Position numbers and translations under genes: made by a program. Under the pieces are notes generated by a model. It was not told the DNA's origin and did not search any database. It saw only the letters and a program-made list of their open reading frames with translations. A stretch of DNA of 64,000 nucleotides. Source: Phytopythium helicoides (lineage: Eukaryota > Oomycota > Peronosporomycetes > Pythiales > Pythiaceae). This document shows positions 53,766 to 63,512 of the stretch, one piece after another (within the stretch, counting starts at the first letter, position 1; every line of letters begins with the position of its first letter). The DNA lies in assembly GCA_024867545.1 (NCBI GenBank), contig JANFNE010000033.1, positions 588,631 to 652,630 of the forward strand, in the 5' to 3' direction.

Positions 53766-54482
53766 TCAACGCACTCGCGCCTTACCTGCTTCTCTCCGCG
53801 CAACTGCGTCGCGCGTGATCACCGGCATCATGACGCTGGACTGGCGCTGTGCACCCAGTCTGCCGGCGACATCTCTCTGCATCCATAGCGCGGAGTGACG
53901 CCGCCGCACCAAGTCGCCTGGTTTTCTCACGACTGATGAGCTCGCTGACTTCGAACGCGGACTCAGCGACGAGCTCGATGAATGGAAGCTACTCCCGATC
54001 AAGTTCGTCACGACGTGGCTGCTACTACTGTGGTGGAGGCTAGGTGTCACCCAAACTAGCGATTCGCAAGTAGCGAAACGGAACGATTGAGAAGCACGAA
54101 TGCCCGCACGACATGGTGGTGGCTGAGGCATGAGTTGTGGAGGGCTAGATGTCAAGAGTGTTCTGGACGAGGTCACCGTCAGTGGTGTCAGGTGAGCTGC
54201 AGGCGATAGGTGTGTGTGAGCTGCAGGCGATAGGTGTGTGTGGGAGAGTGGTGGCGTTGAAGGCTGGGTTTGGTGGGTGGTGGAGGCTAAGCTATTAGTG
54301 ATGGAGGAGGTGGCAAAAGCAGAGGTGGACTTGGTGCATCCTGAGGCAAAATGGCTCTGCATGTATTGGCACGATCGAGGTATCTGGTAAGTAGTGTTAG
54401 CAGCGGAGACGCTGGTAATTGCGGCGGCAGTGCCAAGGATGCCGATGATGAAAAAGCACGATACGTCAAGCGCACGTCGCAC
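53766..54482 (-). CDS. Hypothetical low-complexity protein with hydrophobic N-terminus
   Basis: This open frame encodes 238 residues. It begins MRRALDVSCFFIIGILGTAAA, which could be a signal peptide or anchor. The remainder is Ser/Thr/His/Pro-rich, including a duplicated SHTHLSPAAHTHLSPAAH produced by the 24-bp tandem repeat at 54193-54240. The last 70 residues are Arg-rich and look non-coding. No domain was recognised. It may be a chance frame in a GC-rich region. Confidence 0.25.
   Translation of the reverse strand: MRRALDVSCFFIIGILGTAAAITSVSAANTTYQIPRSCQYMQSHFASGCTKSTSAFATSSITNSLASTTHQTQPSTPPLSHTHLSPAAHTHLSPAAHLTPLTVTSSRTLLTSSPPQLMPQPPPCRAGIRASQSFRFATCESLVWVTPSLHHSSSSHVVTNLIGSSFHSSSSSLSPRSKSASSSVVRKPGDLVRRRHSALWMQRDVAGRLGAQRQSSVMMPVITRDAVARREAGKARVR
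54193..54240. repeat. Two-copy 24-bp tandem repeat
   Basis: TGAGCTGCAGGCGATAGGTG plus TGTG occurs twice head to tail (54193-54216 and 54217-54240) without mismatch. Confidence 0.85.
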
Positions 54483-54815
54483 CTAGGTCGTCACATGCGG
54501 TACGCCGCCGGAAGAACAGTTCGTCTGATAATCTGCCCAAGACGTCGGAGCTGCTCGGCGACCGCCTCCGCTGCTGCGAGAGCGCCTGCCGCGCCTGCCG
54601 CTCGCTGGTGGCGCTAGCGCTGGTGGCGCTGGAGCGACGACCCGCGCGTCTTCCGCCGCCGCCCGCGCGTCCTCACGGGCTCCTGGCCGCGCAGCTGTCG
54701 ACTGCTCTCTCCCCCCGGCGTCCTCGGCCGGTCTCTGCCAGTCGAGGCCGACGACACAACGAATCGAGGAGAAGGCGACGCGCTGCCGCGTCGAGACGAC
54801 GAGCAGGAGGAAGCG
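54483..54815. other. Upstream region of the 54816 gene
   Basis: This 330-bp GC-rich stretch lies before the start of the next plus-strand gene. Frames are open on both strands, but none has a domain or a plausible start. Confidence 0.3.
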
Positions 54816-55538
54816 ATGAGCGCCGCCAAGCCGCGCGGAGAGTCCTGGGGCAGCGACAGCTTCTCGGTCGTGTCGCTCTCCGACTGCCGGGACAGCGGAG
54901 ATGAGAGCGACGTCCGCATCAGTGTCAGTGCGGACGAAGCGGAGAGCGGCGAGTGGGAGGACGTTGGCGTCCAGATCGATGCTCCTGATGAAGTTGCGCG
55001 CGCGCAAGACCCCGTGGCGGTCGTGGTGATGGAGCCCCACGAGATTGTCAACGACTACTGCGAGAACCCGCAGCCACGGCAAGTCGATAATCCCCGTGGA
55101 CGAGTGAGGTCAAGGTCGCGCGACGCCAAGGAGGTCAGCTGGAATGGACGGATTCGCACGTGGATTTGAACCAGCCTAACTTTGACTGACTGGAGAGGAT
55201 AGGCGTTGATGGCGTTCTACCTCGGACGTGCCAAGCTGAGCGAGACGCGTAGCAAGGCGTTTGTGGTGACTCCAGCGCCTCCAGTCGAAATCCCTCCACT
55301 CAAAGCGCCAGGTGCGTTTCGAAACGCGGCAATGTTGGAGAGCAGACCACTTTCGGATGCGGATGAGGCAGAGCGCTACAGCGTTGCAGTTCGAGAAGAG
55401 GTGCTACGGATCGAAAACGAGAGGCGAGCCAAGTCTGCGCTTGAGCAGTTCTACAGGCGGCGCGAAGACACCAAACTCAAGCGTGCAGTCCTCAATCGGT
55501 GCGGTGTTGCTTCTTTTGCTTCGCCTTTTGACGTTTGA
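54816..55538 (+). CDS. Hypothetical acidic protein with basic helical tail, two exons
   Basis: Exons 54816-55103 and 55203-55538 join in phase to 207 residues. The 99-bp intron has a GTGAGG donor, a GACTGAC branch site and a TAG acceptor. Exon 1 is acidic and Ser-rich (WGSDSFSVVSLSD, ESGEWEDVGV). Exon 2 starts ALMAFYLGRAKLSETRSKAF and ends in a charged helix VREEVLRIENERRAKSALEQ followed by a Lys/Arg segment. No known domain, signal peptide or membrane span was recognised. The clean splice and different composition of the two halves support a real gene. Confidence 0.55.
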
Positions 55539-55723
55539 GCTGACAGCACAACTGTGCCGACTACCCAGCATGAACGAATTCAAGCTTTACCAAACCCAGT
55601 GTGGACTCACTACGACTGGCTCCATCATCCAGCAGCAGCACTGATTGTTCAAAAGATTGTAGATCTAAAACGCTGCAATTCCGGCATTTGTGTCTTCACG
55701 TTTATTCCATTCTGATAGCCACA

Positions 55724-58016
55724 CTAGTTTGACCAGGCAACGCGGAGCGCGTCGTCAAATGATGTCTGGACGGCATTTCTGGCACGGATCACTACCCCTT
55801 TCGGCGGTTTTGGGAATTCACGAATATACTCGGAGGCCCCCGCTGGCAAACCACTGCTTCGGTGATCTGTCGGAAGCACATGGCCAGCCAGTGCTGTGGC
55901 AGGTCGTTGACGTATTGTTGTGTTTGATACGGTGCCATCACAGCCTAAAACAGGATTGCCACGTGCTCCGCTACCACTAGCAGCAGGTAGATTATTCGGC
56001 GCCCGCACTCTCATTGATGGCACTGATCTCGACGTTGCCAAATGCTAGAAGAAACCATAAATATCGGAATGAGCGATACAGTCTCCAGGTAACCATCAAG
56101 TATTCGTACCGTCCGTGGGATCGCTAGCGCGTCTGGAAGTAGTGGATCGGGGCTTGGTGGCAGAATCACTGGAGCTGCGGGCTCTTCGATGTAATTCTTT
56201 ATCAATTTCCAGTCACCTGAGCGACTTGTCGTCGGACTTGGCAGGCTCTTTGGAGGGCTCGAAGGGTTCAAGTCTTTTGAATCAGGTACCTCGGGGCCGT
56301 TCAAGATGTAGTCCATCGTCAGGCGCTGGTGGAGCTGTCACCAAATGGAAGTTTGTTAGCGGGAACATGGAACAAGGCAAAGTAGTAAAGAGAACTCACA
56401 TCAAAGCGCTTGCGTGACATGTTGCTAGGGGAATCGACTCGCTCTGGACCCTCTAGGACGGAGTCTCCTCTAGCCAGTGTTACCCCCGATACAACTCCCG
56501 ATGGGGAGCTTACAAGAGCTGCAAAGTCGAGTGCAAGCTCATCGATAGGGATCACACTCGCGGACGATACTACCGAAGTTGCACCGATAGATCGCGAGCT
56601 CGACGAATGTCGATCGTATCTCCACAGACCAGTTGGACTAGCGTTCAAGTGGCTATTACTACTAGACGGTGATAGTAACGATTGGGAAGTTGAAGACAAC
56701 ACATGATTTGTTGGAGTAGGTAGAGTCTTTCGAGAAAGTGAATCATTCAACTGAATTGTGCTTCGCTGGACTTTGGCTGCACTGCGAATTGCTTTTTTTT
56801 CCCTTGCTGCACTCATTACTTTTAGTCGCGTTGAACTGGCAGGCATCAATACTGTAGTCTCTTTCTCGTCTTCTAATATAACCGTTGTTGCGGGTCGAAG
56901 CAAATCGCTGATACCTGAAAAGCTGTCGACATTTGACTTGAGTTTGATCGCTGTAAGTCCCTGACTGGACGAGTGTGGGTGTGTCCCCAAGATTACATCA
57001 GGCTCTGTTGGACCTATTTCTTGACCAGAGTGCATAAATGCTCGCGCAACGTTAGCCCATTTGGTGAAACCAGGTTTCTTCTTCGAGTCTTCTAGTTCTT
57101 TCAGGCAGGCATCTCGCCATAGCGTTGCTTCCTATATTGCAAAGCTTCATTAGCCTCCAAGCACCACGTATGATCAAATGATTACGGCAGTCCTCGTACC
57201 AGGGCTTCTCTGTGTAGCGGGATATCGAGAGCCGCGTCCAGCAATTGCGGTAACGCAGGGGTGTATACACTCTTTGAGTTAGATCCTACAGGGCGAGTTC
57301 GATATTAGAGTCCGCTCCTTTCTCTGTAAATGTTGCTCGCTGAACGCACCTTTCTCCACGCGTTTCCTCCTTCGGACACGTGCGGGCGTTTGCTCAGCCA
57401 TAACCTTCGGGATTTTGACGACAGCTTTTGTTGGTGAATGTGAGGCAGATGCTACAGCAGCCATCACTGCAGCAGCGGCAGTCTTCGTAGGCGAAGTTGC
57501 TAGTGCAGGTTTTTCTGGAGACTTTTGCGGGACACTTCGGGCAGCATGACGGTCTCGAAGCTCTGCCAATGGCTGATTCTCCGCAACAAACCGGCCAGAA
57601 TCAAGACAACTCTCACAAGTCAGCGTGGCCGCCACGATAGTATCAAACACATTGTCTCTCAGGACGGTTGCTACAGATTCAACCTGCACCGAAATCGCGC
57701 TGTCAGTGCGACTCATAGATCAGCAATTCGGTGAAAACGTACTGCAACGGAGTTGAGTACATGCTGCTTGTAAAAAGTGTTGGTCTCGGCAAATATCCAC
57801 TCAAGACATGCGAGTGCCACGTCCTCGCTTGCATCCTCGTCAATCTCGCTCCACCGTAGCGACGCGTCCACGCGCAATATTGGGGACAATCCATGGCTCA
57901 TTCTGCAGACGAGAAGCGGTGGCACGTGGGGACCTGCCCACTGTCATTCCACGTCGCTGAGGTCGTTTAGACTCCGCGAGTGACGTAATTTTGGATGCAG
58001 GCGCTATTTCAGACAT
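55724..58016 (-). CDS. Unrecognised multi-exon protein, six or more exons
   Basis: Supported exons are 58016-57743, 57683-57350, 57285-57200, 57131-56400 and from 56334 onward. A final open segment to 55724 ends FPKPPKGVVIRARNAVQTSF...RVAWSN. The first exon is in frame only if one C of CCCC near 57888-57891 is dropped, leading to VDASLRWSEIDEDASEDVAL. It joins VESVATVLRDNVFDTIVAAT, a compact helical N-terminal region. Exon 3 to exon 4 reads PQLLDAALDIPLHREAL|EATLWRDACLKEL. The rest is Ser/Thr/Pro-rich and probably disordered. Introns are 53-68 bp, except the last (near 56070), whose limits I could not settle. No domain recognised; paired helices followed by disorder suggest a scaffold. Confidence 0.55.
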
Positions 58017-58187
58017 AGCGCAATCAGTCAGCCATATTGGACGCAAGCCAAGGCGATATCACTTTGTGGAGCATGCCGCGCCATGAAGAGGGTGGTAAAT
58101 TGACAGCTTGTTATTATCCAAGCCTGATGCTCTGATGACTGTTTAATCTTACGACTGCGAGGTTCGTTCCAGCACGAGAGCATCAAG

Positions 58188-59294
58188 TTACAGCGCAAAC
58201 ATCCCCAGTGGAGACGCGCACTCAGCGCTATGACCCGTGAAGGAGAGTTTCCCCGTGTGCTTGTCGATGCTTAGGACCACGAGCGAGTGGGAGTTGAGGT
58301 TGGCGACCACTAGGAACGAGCCGACGACGAGAAATGTGCGGGGCCAGTTGCCACGCGTGGGTTCAAGCTGCACGAGCTCTAGCGCCCCTGTTGCATCGTC
58401 GACCTTGGACACGGCGATCGAGTCATGACCGCGGTTGGACACGTACAGAAACTTCCCGTCCGTGCTTGCATGGATCTCAGCCGTCAAGTTTCGCTCCTGG
58501 AAGTCTTCGGGCAACGTTGAGACAATGTGGAGTGGTTTGGCGGTCAGCGATTTGTTGATTGGATTGATGCCAAACACCATTACAGTGTTGCTCAGCTCAC
58601 CAGCGATGAATACGAACTTTTGAGACGGATGGATAGCGAAATGACGGGGACCTGAACCGGTTGGTGTCGTGACAAATTTCGCATTAGTGCTCGGAATGAG
58701 TTTCTTCGCTGCTCGGTCCAGTTTGAACTGCGCAATTCGGTCGCTGCCTCGATCTGCCGCCATGACGACGTCGGAACCAGGGATCCATACGGAGCTGTGC
58801 ATTTGTGACGAGAGCGAACCCTCTCCAGGATATCGGTGCAGATCTGAGAGCGGCTCGATGGTCCCATCTTCCCTGAGGGGAAAGAGAGTTACGCTGCCGC
58901 CGCCAAAGTTGCTCGCGATCAAGAAGTCCTGCGATGGGCTCAGCGACACATGGCAAGGGGTCTCGCTCCCCGTCTCCTGTCGACTGGCCTCGGTCAATGA
59001 GCCATCCTCGCCGATTGCGAACGACGCGACAAATCCTGTTTTGGCTCCTGGCTCGCGCTGACTTGGCTCGTAGCACTCGTTCGAAACATACAGAGTCGAC
59101 GGCGTCCCGCACAAGAAGGTCGGGTTGATACCGGCGCTCGTCGATCCTTCCAACGCTGTCAGAGTGCCTTCCACGAGGTCGAGCGTGAAGGCAGTCAAGC
59201 CAACACCCCTCGAGTGTGGAGCGTGCGGCTCTTTTTGCGTGTAAGAGCCAACGAAAAGAGTGGTCTTGAGCTTCGCCGAGCCGTCCATCGGCAC
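58188..59294 (-). CDS. 6-phosphogluconolactonase-like beta-propeller, copy 2 (intact)
   Basis: This 368-residue intronless protein belongs to the seven-bladed lactonase family, like the 40131-41338 gene. The blades share the same landmarks: TTLFVGSYTQKEPH, GINPTFLCGTPSTLYVSNEC, GPRHFAIHPSQKFVFIAGEL, AEIHASTDGKFLYVSNRGHD and KLSFTGHSAECASPLGMF. Unlike copy 1 it has no long leader, so a cytosolic form is likely. The expected reaction is hydrolysis of 6-phosphogluconolactone in the oxidative pentose phosphate pathway, although several fungal and oomycete members of this family are uncharacterised. A minus-strand CTTCTCATTTCGCCCTCGG (about 59312-59330) just upstream resembles an initiator. Confidence 0.88.
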   Translation of the reverse strand: MPMDGSAKLKTTLFVGSYTQKEPHAPHSRGVGLTAFTLDLVEGTLTALEGSTSAGINPTFLCGTPSTLYVSNECYEPSQREPGAKTGFVASFAIGEDGSLTEASRQETGSETPCHVSLSPSQDFLIASNFGGGSVTLFPLREDGTIEPLSDLHRYPGEGSLSSQMHSSVWIPGSDVVMAADRGSDRIAQFKLDRAAKKLIPSTNAKFVTTPTGSGPRHFAIHPSQKFVFIAGELSNTVMVFGINPINKSLTAKPLHIVSTLPEDFQERNLTAEIHASTDGKFLYVSNRGHDSIAVSKVDDATGALELVQLEPTRGNWPRTFLVVGSFLVVANLNSHSLVVLSIDKHTGKLSFTGHSAECASPLGMFAL

Positions 59295-59642
59295 GTCAGA
59301 TTACAACCGAGGGCGAAATGAGAAGTGATCAAGTTGTGACTTTTGTCATGGCTCTGGAGCATTCCTGTCACAGCGTCGTGATGATGCGGTCAGTGAGAGC
59401 TCGTCATCAAGTGCAAGCTCCATCACACATCAAGCTTCCCTCTCATCAAACTTGCAACAACAATCAATAGCAACTTCGTTTGTCTACTGAGAGGCGTTTC
59501 CATTCTACCGGAACGCCTCTCCACCTCACAATTCGTAGACACCAGCACACAACCAACACGCAATGCACTGCTCTACTACATACCCATGCCACACGGCTCC
59601 TGCACAGCGAGGTGAGAAGAACACGGGTTGTCATCTGCAGCT
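59295..59642. other. Intergenic region between lactonase copy 2 and the Ser/Gly-rich gene
   Basis: About 350 bp, probably 5' flank of the lactonase and 3' flank of the repeat-protein gene. GAGGCGTTTCCATTCTACCGGAACGCCTC (59491-59519) contains an inverted repeat with 8-bp arms (GAGGCGTT...AACGCCTC). Confidence 0.45.
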
Positions 59643-59890
59643 TCAGCCACGAAGACTGCGGTACTGCGACTTGGTAGTTCCGGTCGTTTCCGTGCCGGTG
59701 CTCGTCGACGTCTTCGTTCCGTTGCTCGCCGTCGCGCTCGCATTGCCGCTAGCACTTGTCGTGGCAGCGCCATTGGTACTTGCACTGGCACTGGCGCGAC
59801 CACTTCCGTTCACGCTCGCAGAAGCAGACACAGAGCCAGCACCAGTGCCAGACGTCTTGCCGCTGGTGGTGCCGCTGGTGGTGCCGCTCG
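59643..59890 (-). pseudogene. 3' part of a Ser/Gly/Thr-repeat protein gene, cut off by the MULE
   Basis: The minus frame reads SGTTSGTTSGKTSGTGAGSV, continues with Ser/Ala/Thr/Asn-rich units and ends TTKSQYRSLRG at 59643. It is the continuation of the frame at 63513-64000, which has the same SGTTSGTTSGK unit and composition. The 3.6-kb element lies between the two parts. Such Ser/Thr/Gly-rich proteins are usually secreted or wall-associated. Confidence 0.7.
59883..59890. repeat. Left target-site duplication of the MULE
   Basis: GCCGCTCG directly precedes the element and recurs directly after it at 63513-63520. The octamer is also part of the host gene's repeat unit, so chance agreement cannot be fully excluded. 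Confidence 0.65.
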
Positions 59891-59928
59891 GGAGGAATTC
59901 GTTACGGGTCAATTTCTGGTCTGATCAA
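59891..59928 (+). repeat. Left terminal inverted repeat of the MULE
   Basis: Starts GGAGGAATTCGTTACGGGTC. Over 38 positions it matches the reverse complement of the right end at 29. The inner core TGGTCTGxTCAA is the best-kept part. Confidence 0.7.
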
Positions 59929-60155
59929 GTTTGGTCAGCCTGACCAAAAACTGACCAATACCGGTACCAACTTTAATACCGGCAAACTATTTACGGCAAT
60001 ACCGGTACGGTACAGTGTATATGTATCCATATCCACTTCAACGTGTAGCCATATCAGGTTCAACGTGTTATAGTTGACCAACCAACATTTTTATCTTGAT
60101 ATTGTCAGCCTTTTGATGTATGCATTATAACGAATATCTATCCTAAGTGATATCA

Positions 60156-63005
60156 TCAATCGTCGTAATCGATTACATCCGAATCCTCAATGTCACCCTC
60201 ATCTCCCAATTCGCTGCCACTGCTGTCATAGTCAGTATCGTTTGCATCAAAGTTTGGTAATATACGTTCAGCATGCTCCTCCCCTAGTACATCTCCATTT
60301 GTATCCTCGTCTTCTTCATCTTCTTCTGACAAATTATCTGCATCATTTGCGCATACTGGTAAATCAGGCAAGTCTACGGCTTTTGGAATTACAATTTTCT
60401 TTCTCGGTGGAATCTGTTCTTGTCCATTACTTGAACTTACAGATATGTGCCGGTTGGCGTATCGACGAGCAATTCGCTCGATGACAGACACAAACGTAGG
60501 TAAGTTAGGTCTCGCTTTTGGTATTTCAGCATTCAGCTCACCGTTAAATCGTTCCAAAGGATTGTTTGTTCTACTGACAATTTTCGTTGAGAGACCATGA
60601 ATATTCCAATACTTTGGCTTGAATTTTTTTATCCACGTTCTTGCAAAGTACTTCCAGAATGATCTCCATTTTGCTGTCGAATACTCTAGTCCAACATCAG
60701 AACATTGCTGCTGAATTTGGTCTTGCACCCAAGCCACACCTTGCCCTTTTATTTTCTTACGTGGAATAACTGTTAACATGTCGAGTATGCCTGGCTTCAT
60801 TGCAATTTTGCATTCGCCTTTAGAGATTCTGTACTTTTTCATGCGTCGATGACATGCCTGTTTAAAATGGAACAAGCATCCGATGACATTTGCAGTAGGA
60901 AAATGTTCATAGATTGCTCGATGCATTGCTGCTTCAAAGTCGCAGTAAACGAATTCAGGTTTAAGTACAGTTTGGATAGCGTTTGAAATCATTTGGATGG
61001 CATAGAAATAAGCTTGGTATTTTTTTGATGTAGCTAATACAAAGGCAGCAGGAAAATATCCTTTCGTGATTTTGTCAAAGACCGTCAACACAATACACTG
61101 TCTGAAATTGGTAGGTACACATCGAAAAGTGCCGTCAATAAAGAACGAGGCTTTGCCTTGTCTCAGCAACTTTAGCAGCAAGGGGTGGCCCCACCCAAGT
61201 AGCCGGTGACGTTTTGAGTCGCTAGAATCGTAGTAGCTGAAATGGAACAGATGAAAGTTCATTGTAGTAGCTGTGCCATCATCGTTTAGGATGCATGATA
61301 GTGGAGGGCGTTCTAATTTTCCGTACAGTTCGCCGCCGTTGATTTCATTCCGTACACGGTACACCCTCTGTTTTACTTGATTCTCTGACAACCCTTTTGT
61401 TGCTGTAGTTGTGCCGTCGTTTGAATAAAACTCTTGCCTAACAGTTCGCCACACCGTAGAAGCAGGAAGATAGTTTGCAGTTGCAAGTGCGTCAACCCTT
61501 TCCTGCATGTCGTCGGTAACGTCGAAGTTGCCGTTTGAAGTGTTATTAAAATCGTCCTGTAGCGTTACTTGGGTTCCACAAGTATGCTCCACAAAATTCT
61601 CAAATTTTCTGGTTGCGAATATGTAATCGCAGCTACCATTGCACTTCGTTGGTCTCTTCTTACTTGCTCTATAATGACTGCATCGATAGGATCGTTTGAT
61701 CGAGCTGTAATCACCACGCGCCGTGTACTTGTACCCTCCTACCCAGATATTCGTTTTCCCTGATTGTTTGTTTCCAGAGTAGGTATGCTCAGTATTACCC
61801 CATTGCTCTCCGTAGACGCGGTGGATGTGTGCGTTCCCATCTTGTGCGTTCCCATCTTGCGCTCGGCATTTGTATGCATGTGGTTGTGACGCGCTGATAT
61901 GTGCATGGTGAGCTCGACGTGGATATTCATGAGCACTACTGACACGTGAATGCGAGCGCGCTTCACGATCGTGTGTGTCTGTACTTTGATAACGTTCTCG
62001 TCCGCGTACACAAAGGTCACTGCTTCTGCTTCTGCTTCTGCTTCTGCTTCTGCTTCTGCTTCTGCTTCTGCTCCTGCTTCTGCTTCTGCTCCTGCTACGG
62101 CTTAGATACGGACGTCGATTTCTATAACGCCCCGGTGGACTGCGGCTTTTTGTTGAGTGATTCGGTTGTGAACGCCTAATGTAGGCGTTAGACAAGCTTG
62201 ATGAACGACTTCGTTCTCGTCGGTTGATATTTCGATGATGTACACATGTCACTGATCCACGATCTTCGTGATCTTTGCTCCGGCATTGTGTTTCAAAGTG
62301 CTCTAGCGACTCTGCAGAACGTCCAGAGCGATAGCGTAAATCTCGGTCAAACCGGTTTTTTCTGTGGGTAGATCGTGGTCTGTGCTTAGAGTAGCAAAAG
62401 TATCGATTAGAACTCGTAGAACGCTCTCTAACGTGGCGCTCATTCTCTTCTCTACGCTCAGGTGATTGCGAGCAATAGTTGTAGCGACCATTGCGAGAAT
62501 TGTGTCTGCTCGGTGGTTTTTGTCTACTAGGTGGTGATTCGGAGCGCTGCCCCACGTTATACCTACGTGCTGCTCGCCAATTTTGCTGATGAAAGTCACT
62601 ATCATATCCTGTAGTGTGCTTCGGTTCATCACTCGAGGGCGAATCGCTCTGTGACTCATACGGGTTTGGGCGAGCGATTCTTTGTCGCTCGCGAACAACC
62701 CTTCGATAGCCTCGATCTGAACCAAATCTGACTTGGCTCTCGTCATCTGAGTGTTCTCTTGAGCTAACCCGTGACTCAGAGCTTACCGAGTACGAGCCGA
62801 TACTCGGAGATCTCGTCCTATACCGAGGACGACCGCTATTGTCTCGCCGAATCCTTGAAATACCACTAAAACTTACAGAATGTTCGCTCTCACTACTCGC
62901 TTCACTACCCAAACTGGATGGCATTTCACTCTGAACCATGCAACAAAATGTCAGCACCAACCACAGAGCAAACACAGATATTGTTGTGTTCTTGCCTGCA
63001 CGCAA
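60156..63005 (-). CDS. MULE transposase with FLYWCH-like finger and RS-repeat domain
   Basis: This is a 949-residue open frame. The N-terminal 330 residues are Arg/Ser-rich with a run of about 13 RS dipeptides (near residues 300-326). A FLYWCH-like zinc finger follows: GGYKYTARGDY, RCSHYRASKKRPTKC and FVEHTC (about 415-470). The MULE catalytic core has the first Asp in SFFIDGTFRC, the second in FVYCDFEAAM with the downstream GCLFHFKQ, and the Glu in RTNNPLERFNGELN, so the DDE triad is present. The end is strongly acidic. The frame begins with MRAGKNTTISVFALWLVLTF, which looks like a chance hydrophobic stretch; the Met before PSSLGSEASS (about 62928) may be the true start. The product would bind the TIRs and cut and join DNA. 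Confidence 0.88.
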   Translation of the reverse strand: MRAGKNTTISVFALWLVLTFCCMVQSEMPSSLGSEASSESEHSVSFSGISRIRRDNSGRPRYRTRSPSIGSYSVSSESRVSSREHSDDESQVRFGSDRGYRRVVRERQRIARPNPYESQSDSPSSDEPKHTTGYDSDFHQQNWRAARRYNVGQRSESPPSRQKPPSRHNSRNGRYNYCSQSPERREENERHVRERSTSSNRYFCYSKHRPRSTHRKNRFDRDLRYRSGRSAESLEHFETQCRSKDHEDRGSVTCVHHRNINRRERSRSSSLSNAYIRRSQPNHSTKSRSPPGRYRNRRPYLSRSRSRSRSRSRSRSRSRSRSRSRSRSSDLCVRGRERYQSTDTHDREARSHSRVSSAHEYPRRAHHAHISASQPHAYKCRAQDGNAQDGNAHIHRVYGEQWGNTEHTYSGNKQSGKTNIWVGGYKYTARGDYSSIKRSYRCSHYRASKKRPTKCNGSCDYIFATRKFENFVEHTCGTQVTLQDDFNNTSNGNFDVTDDMQERVDALATANYLPASTVWRTVRQEFYSNDGTTTATKGLSENQVKQRVYRVRNEINGGELYGKLERPPLSCILNDDGTATTMNFHLFHFSYYDSSDSKRHRLLGWGHPLLLKLLRQGKASFFIDGTFRCVPTNFRQCIVLTVFDKITKGYFPAAFVLATSKKYQAYFYAIQMISNAIQTVLKPEFVYCDFEAAMHRAIYEHFPTANVIGCLFHFKQACHRRMKKYRISKGECKIAMKPGILDMLTVIPRKKIKGQGVAWVQDQIQQQCSDVGLEYSTAKWRSFWKYFARTWIKKFKPKYWNIHGLSTKIVSRTNNPLERFNGELNAEIPKARPNLPTFVSVIERIARRYANRHISVSSSNGQEQIPPRKKIVIPKAVDLPDLPVCANDADNLSEEDEEDEDTNGDVLGEEHAERILPNFDANDTDYDSSGSELGDEGDIEDSDVIDYDD
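62013..62100. repeat. Hexanucleotide microsatellite inside the transposase gene
   Basis: A run of CTTCTG units, with two CTCCTG variants, encodes the RS dipeptides on the minus strand. Replication slippage would lengthen or shorten the RS tract without breaking the frame. Confidence 0.85.
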
Positions 63006-63474
63006 GCCAGCGCGATGTCCTCGTCGCTGTCATTATCAAGCGCTTCAGCGAGGCGGCGATACCGAGACGCCACTGGGTTGACGTTTGCCTACAGGCGCGG
63101 ATCATTACTTTTTTTGCTTTGACCCTCCACGACTTTGCAAGATGAAATATGTACGTACGCGGTCTCGGCTTACACTCTTTCGAATCGATCCCTCACCGTC
63201 TCTCTCTCTTGAAATCTGTTACCGTCATGTCAGTTCCCCATACGACCTCGGACTGCGCCTAATATCGTACCTCTTGCTCGTCAATAGTCATCTGCTCATG
63301 GGTACTTCGAGTCGTCGAGGAAACCTCCTTGCTCTCGCCGTAATTCCTCCTTGACACCTGAGAGCGAAGCTTCATCCCGATCTGCTACACCCAATATCAA
63401 ATCGACGGACAAGCAATGATGGAGACCAAATGCCTGACCAGACCTGGACTTGATCAAGCTGTGTAGATCTATAT

Positions 63475-63512
63475 TTGACCAGACCAAAACTTGACCTGAA
63501 ACGAACCTCACC
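63475..63512 (-). repeat. Right terminal inverted repeat of the MULE
   Basis: Read on the minus strand it starts GGTGAGGTTCGTTTCAGGTC and continues to TGGTCTGGTCAA, matching the left end at 29 of 38 positions. Confidence 0.7.

Larger units (their letters stand above)
59891..63512. mobile_element. Complete Mutator-like DNA transposon (MULE), 3.6 kb
   Basis: The element is AT-rich compared with its surroundings. It has 38-bp imperfect terminal inverted repeats and an 8-bp target duplication (GCCGCTCG), and it encodes one long transposase on the minus strand. Short TIRs, an 8-10-bp target duplication and a DDE transposase with a FLYWCH-like finger are typical of MULEs. It lies inside a Ser/Gly/Thr-repeat gene. 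The open transposase frame and recognisable TIRs suggest a recent insertion. Confidence 0.78.

Noticed and set aside
52360..53888. Several Arg/Ala/Ser-rich frames upstream of the zinc-finger gene
   Set aside because: All frames of both strands are open because of high GC content. None shows a domain, a plausible splice pattern or amino-acid conservation beyond the zinc-finger exons.
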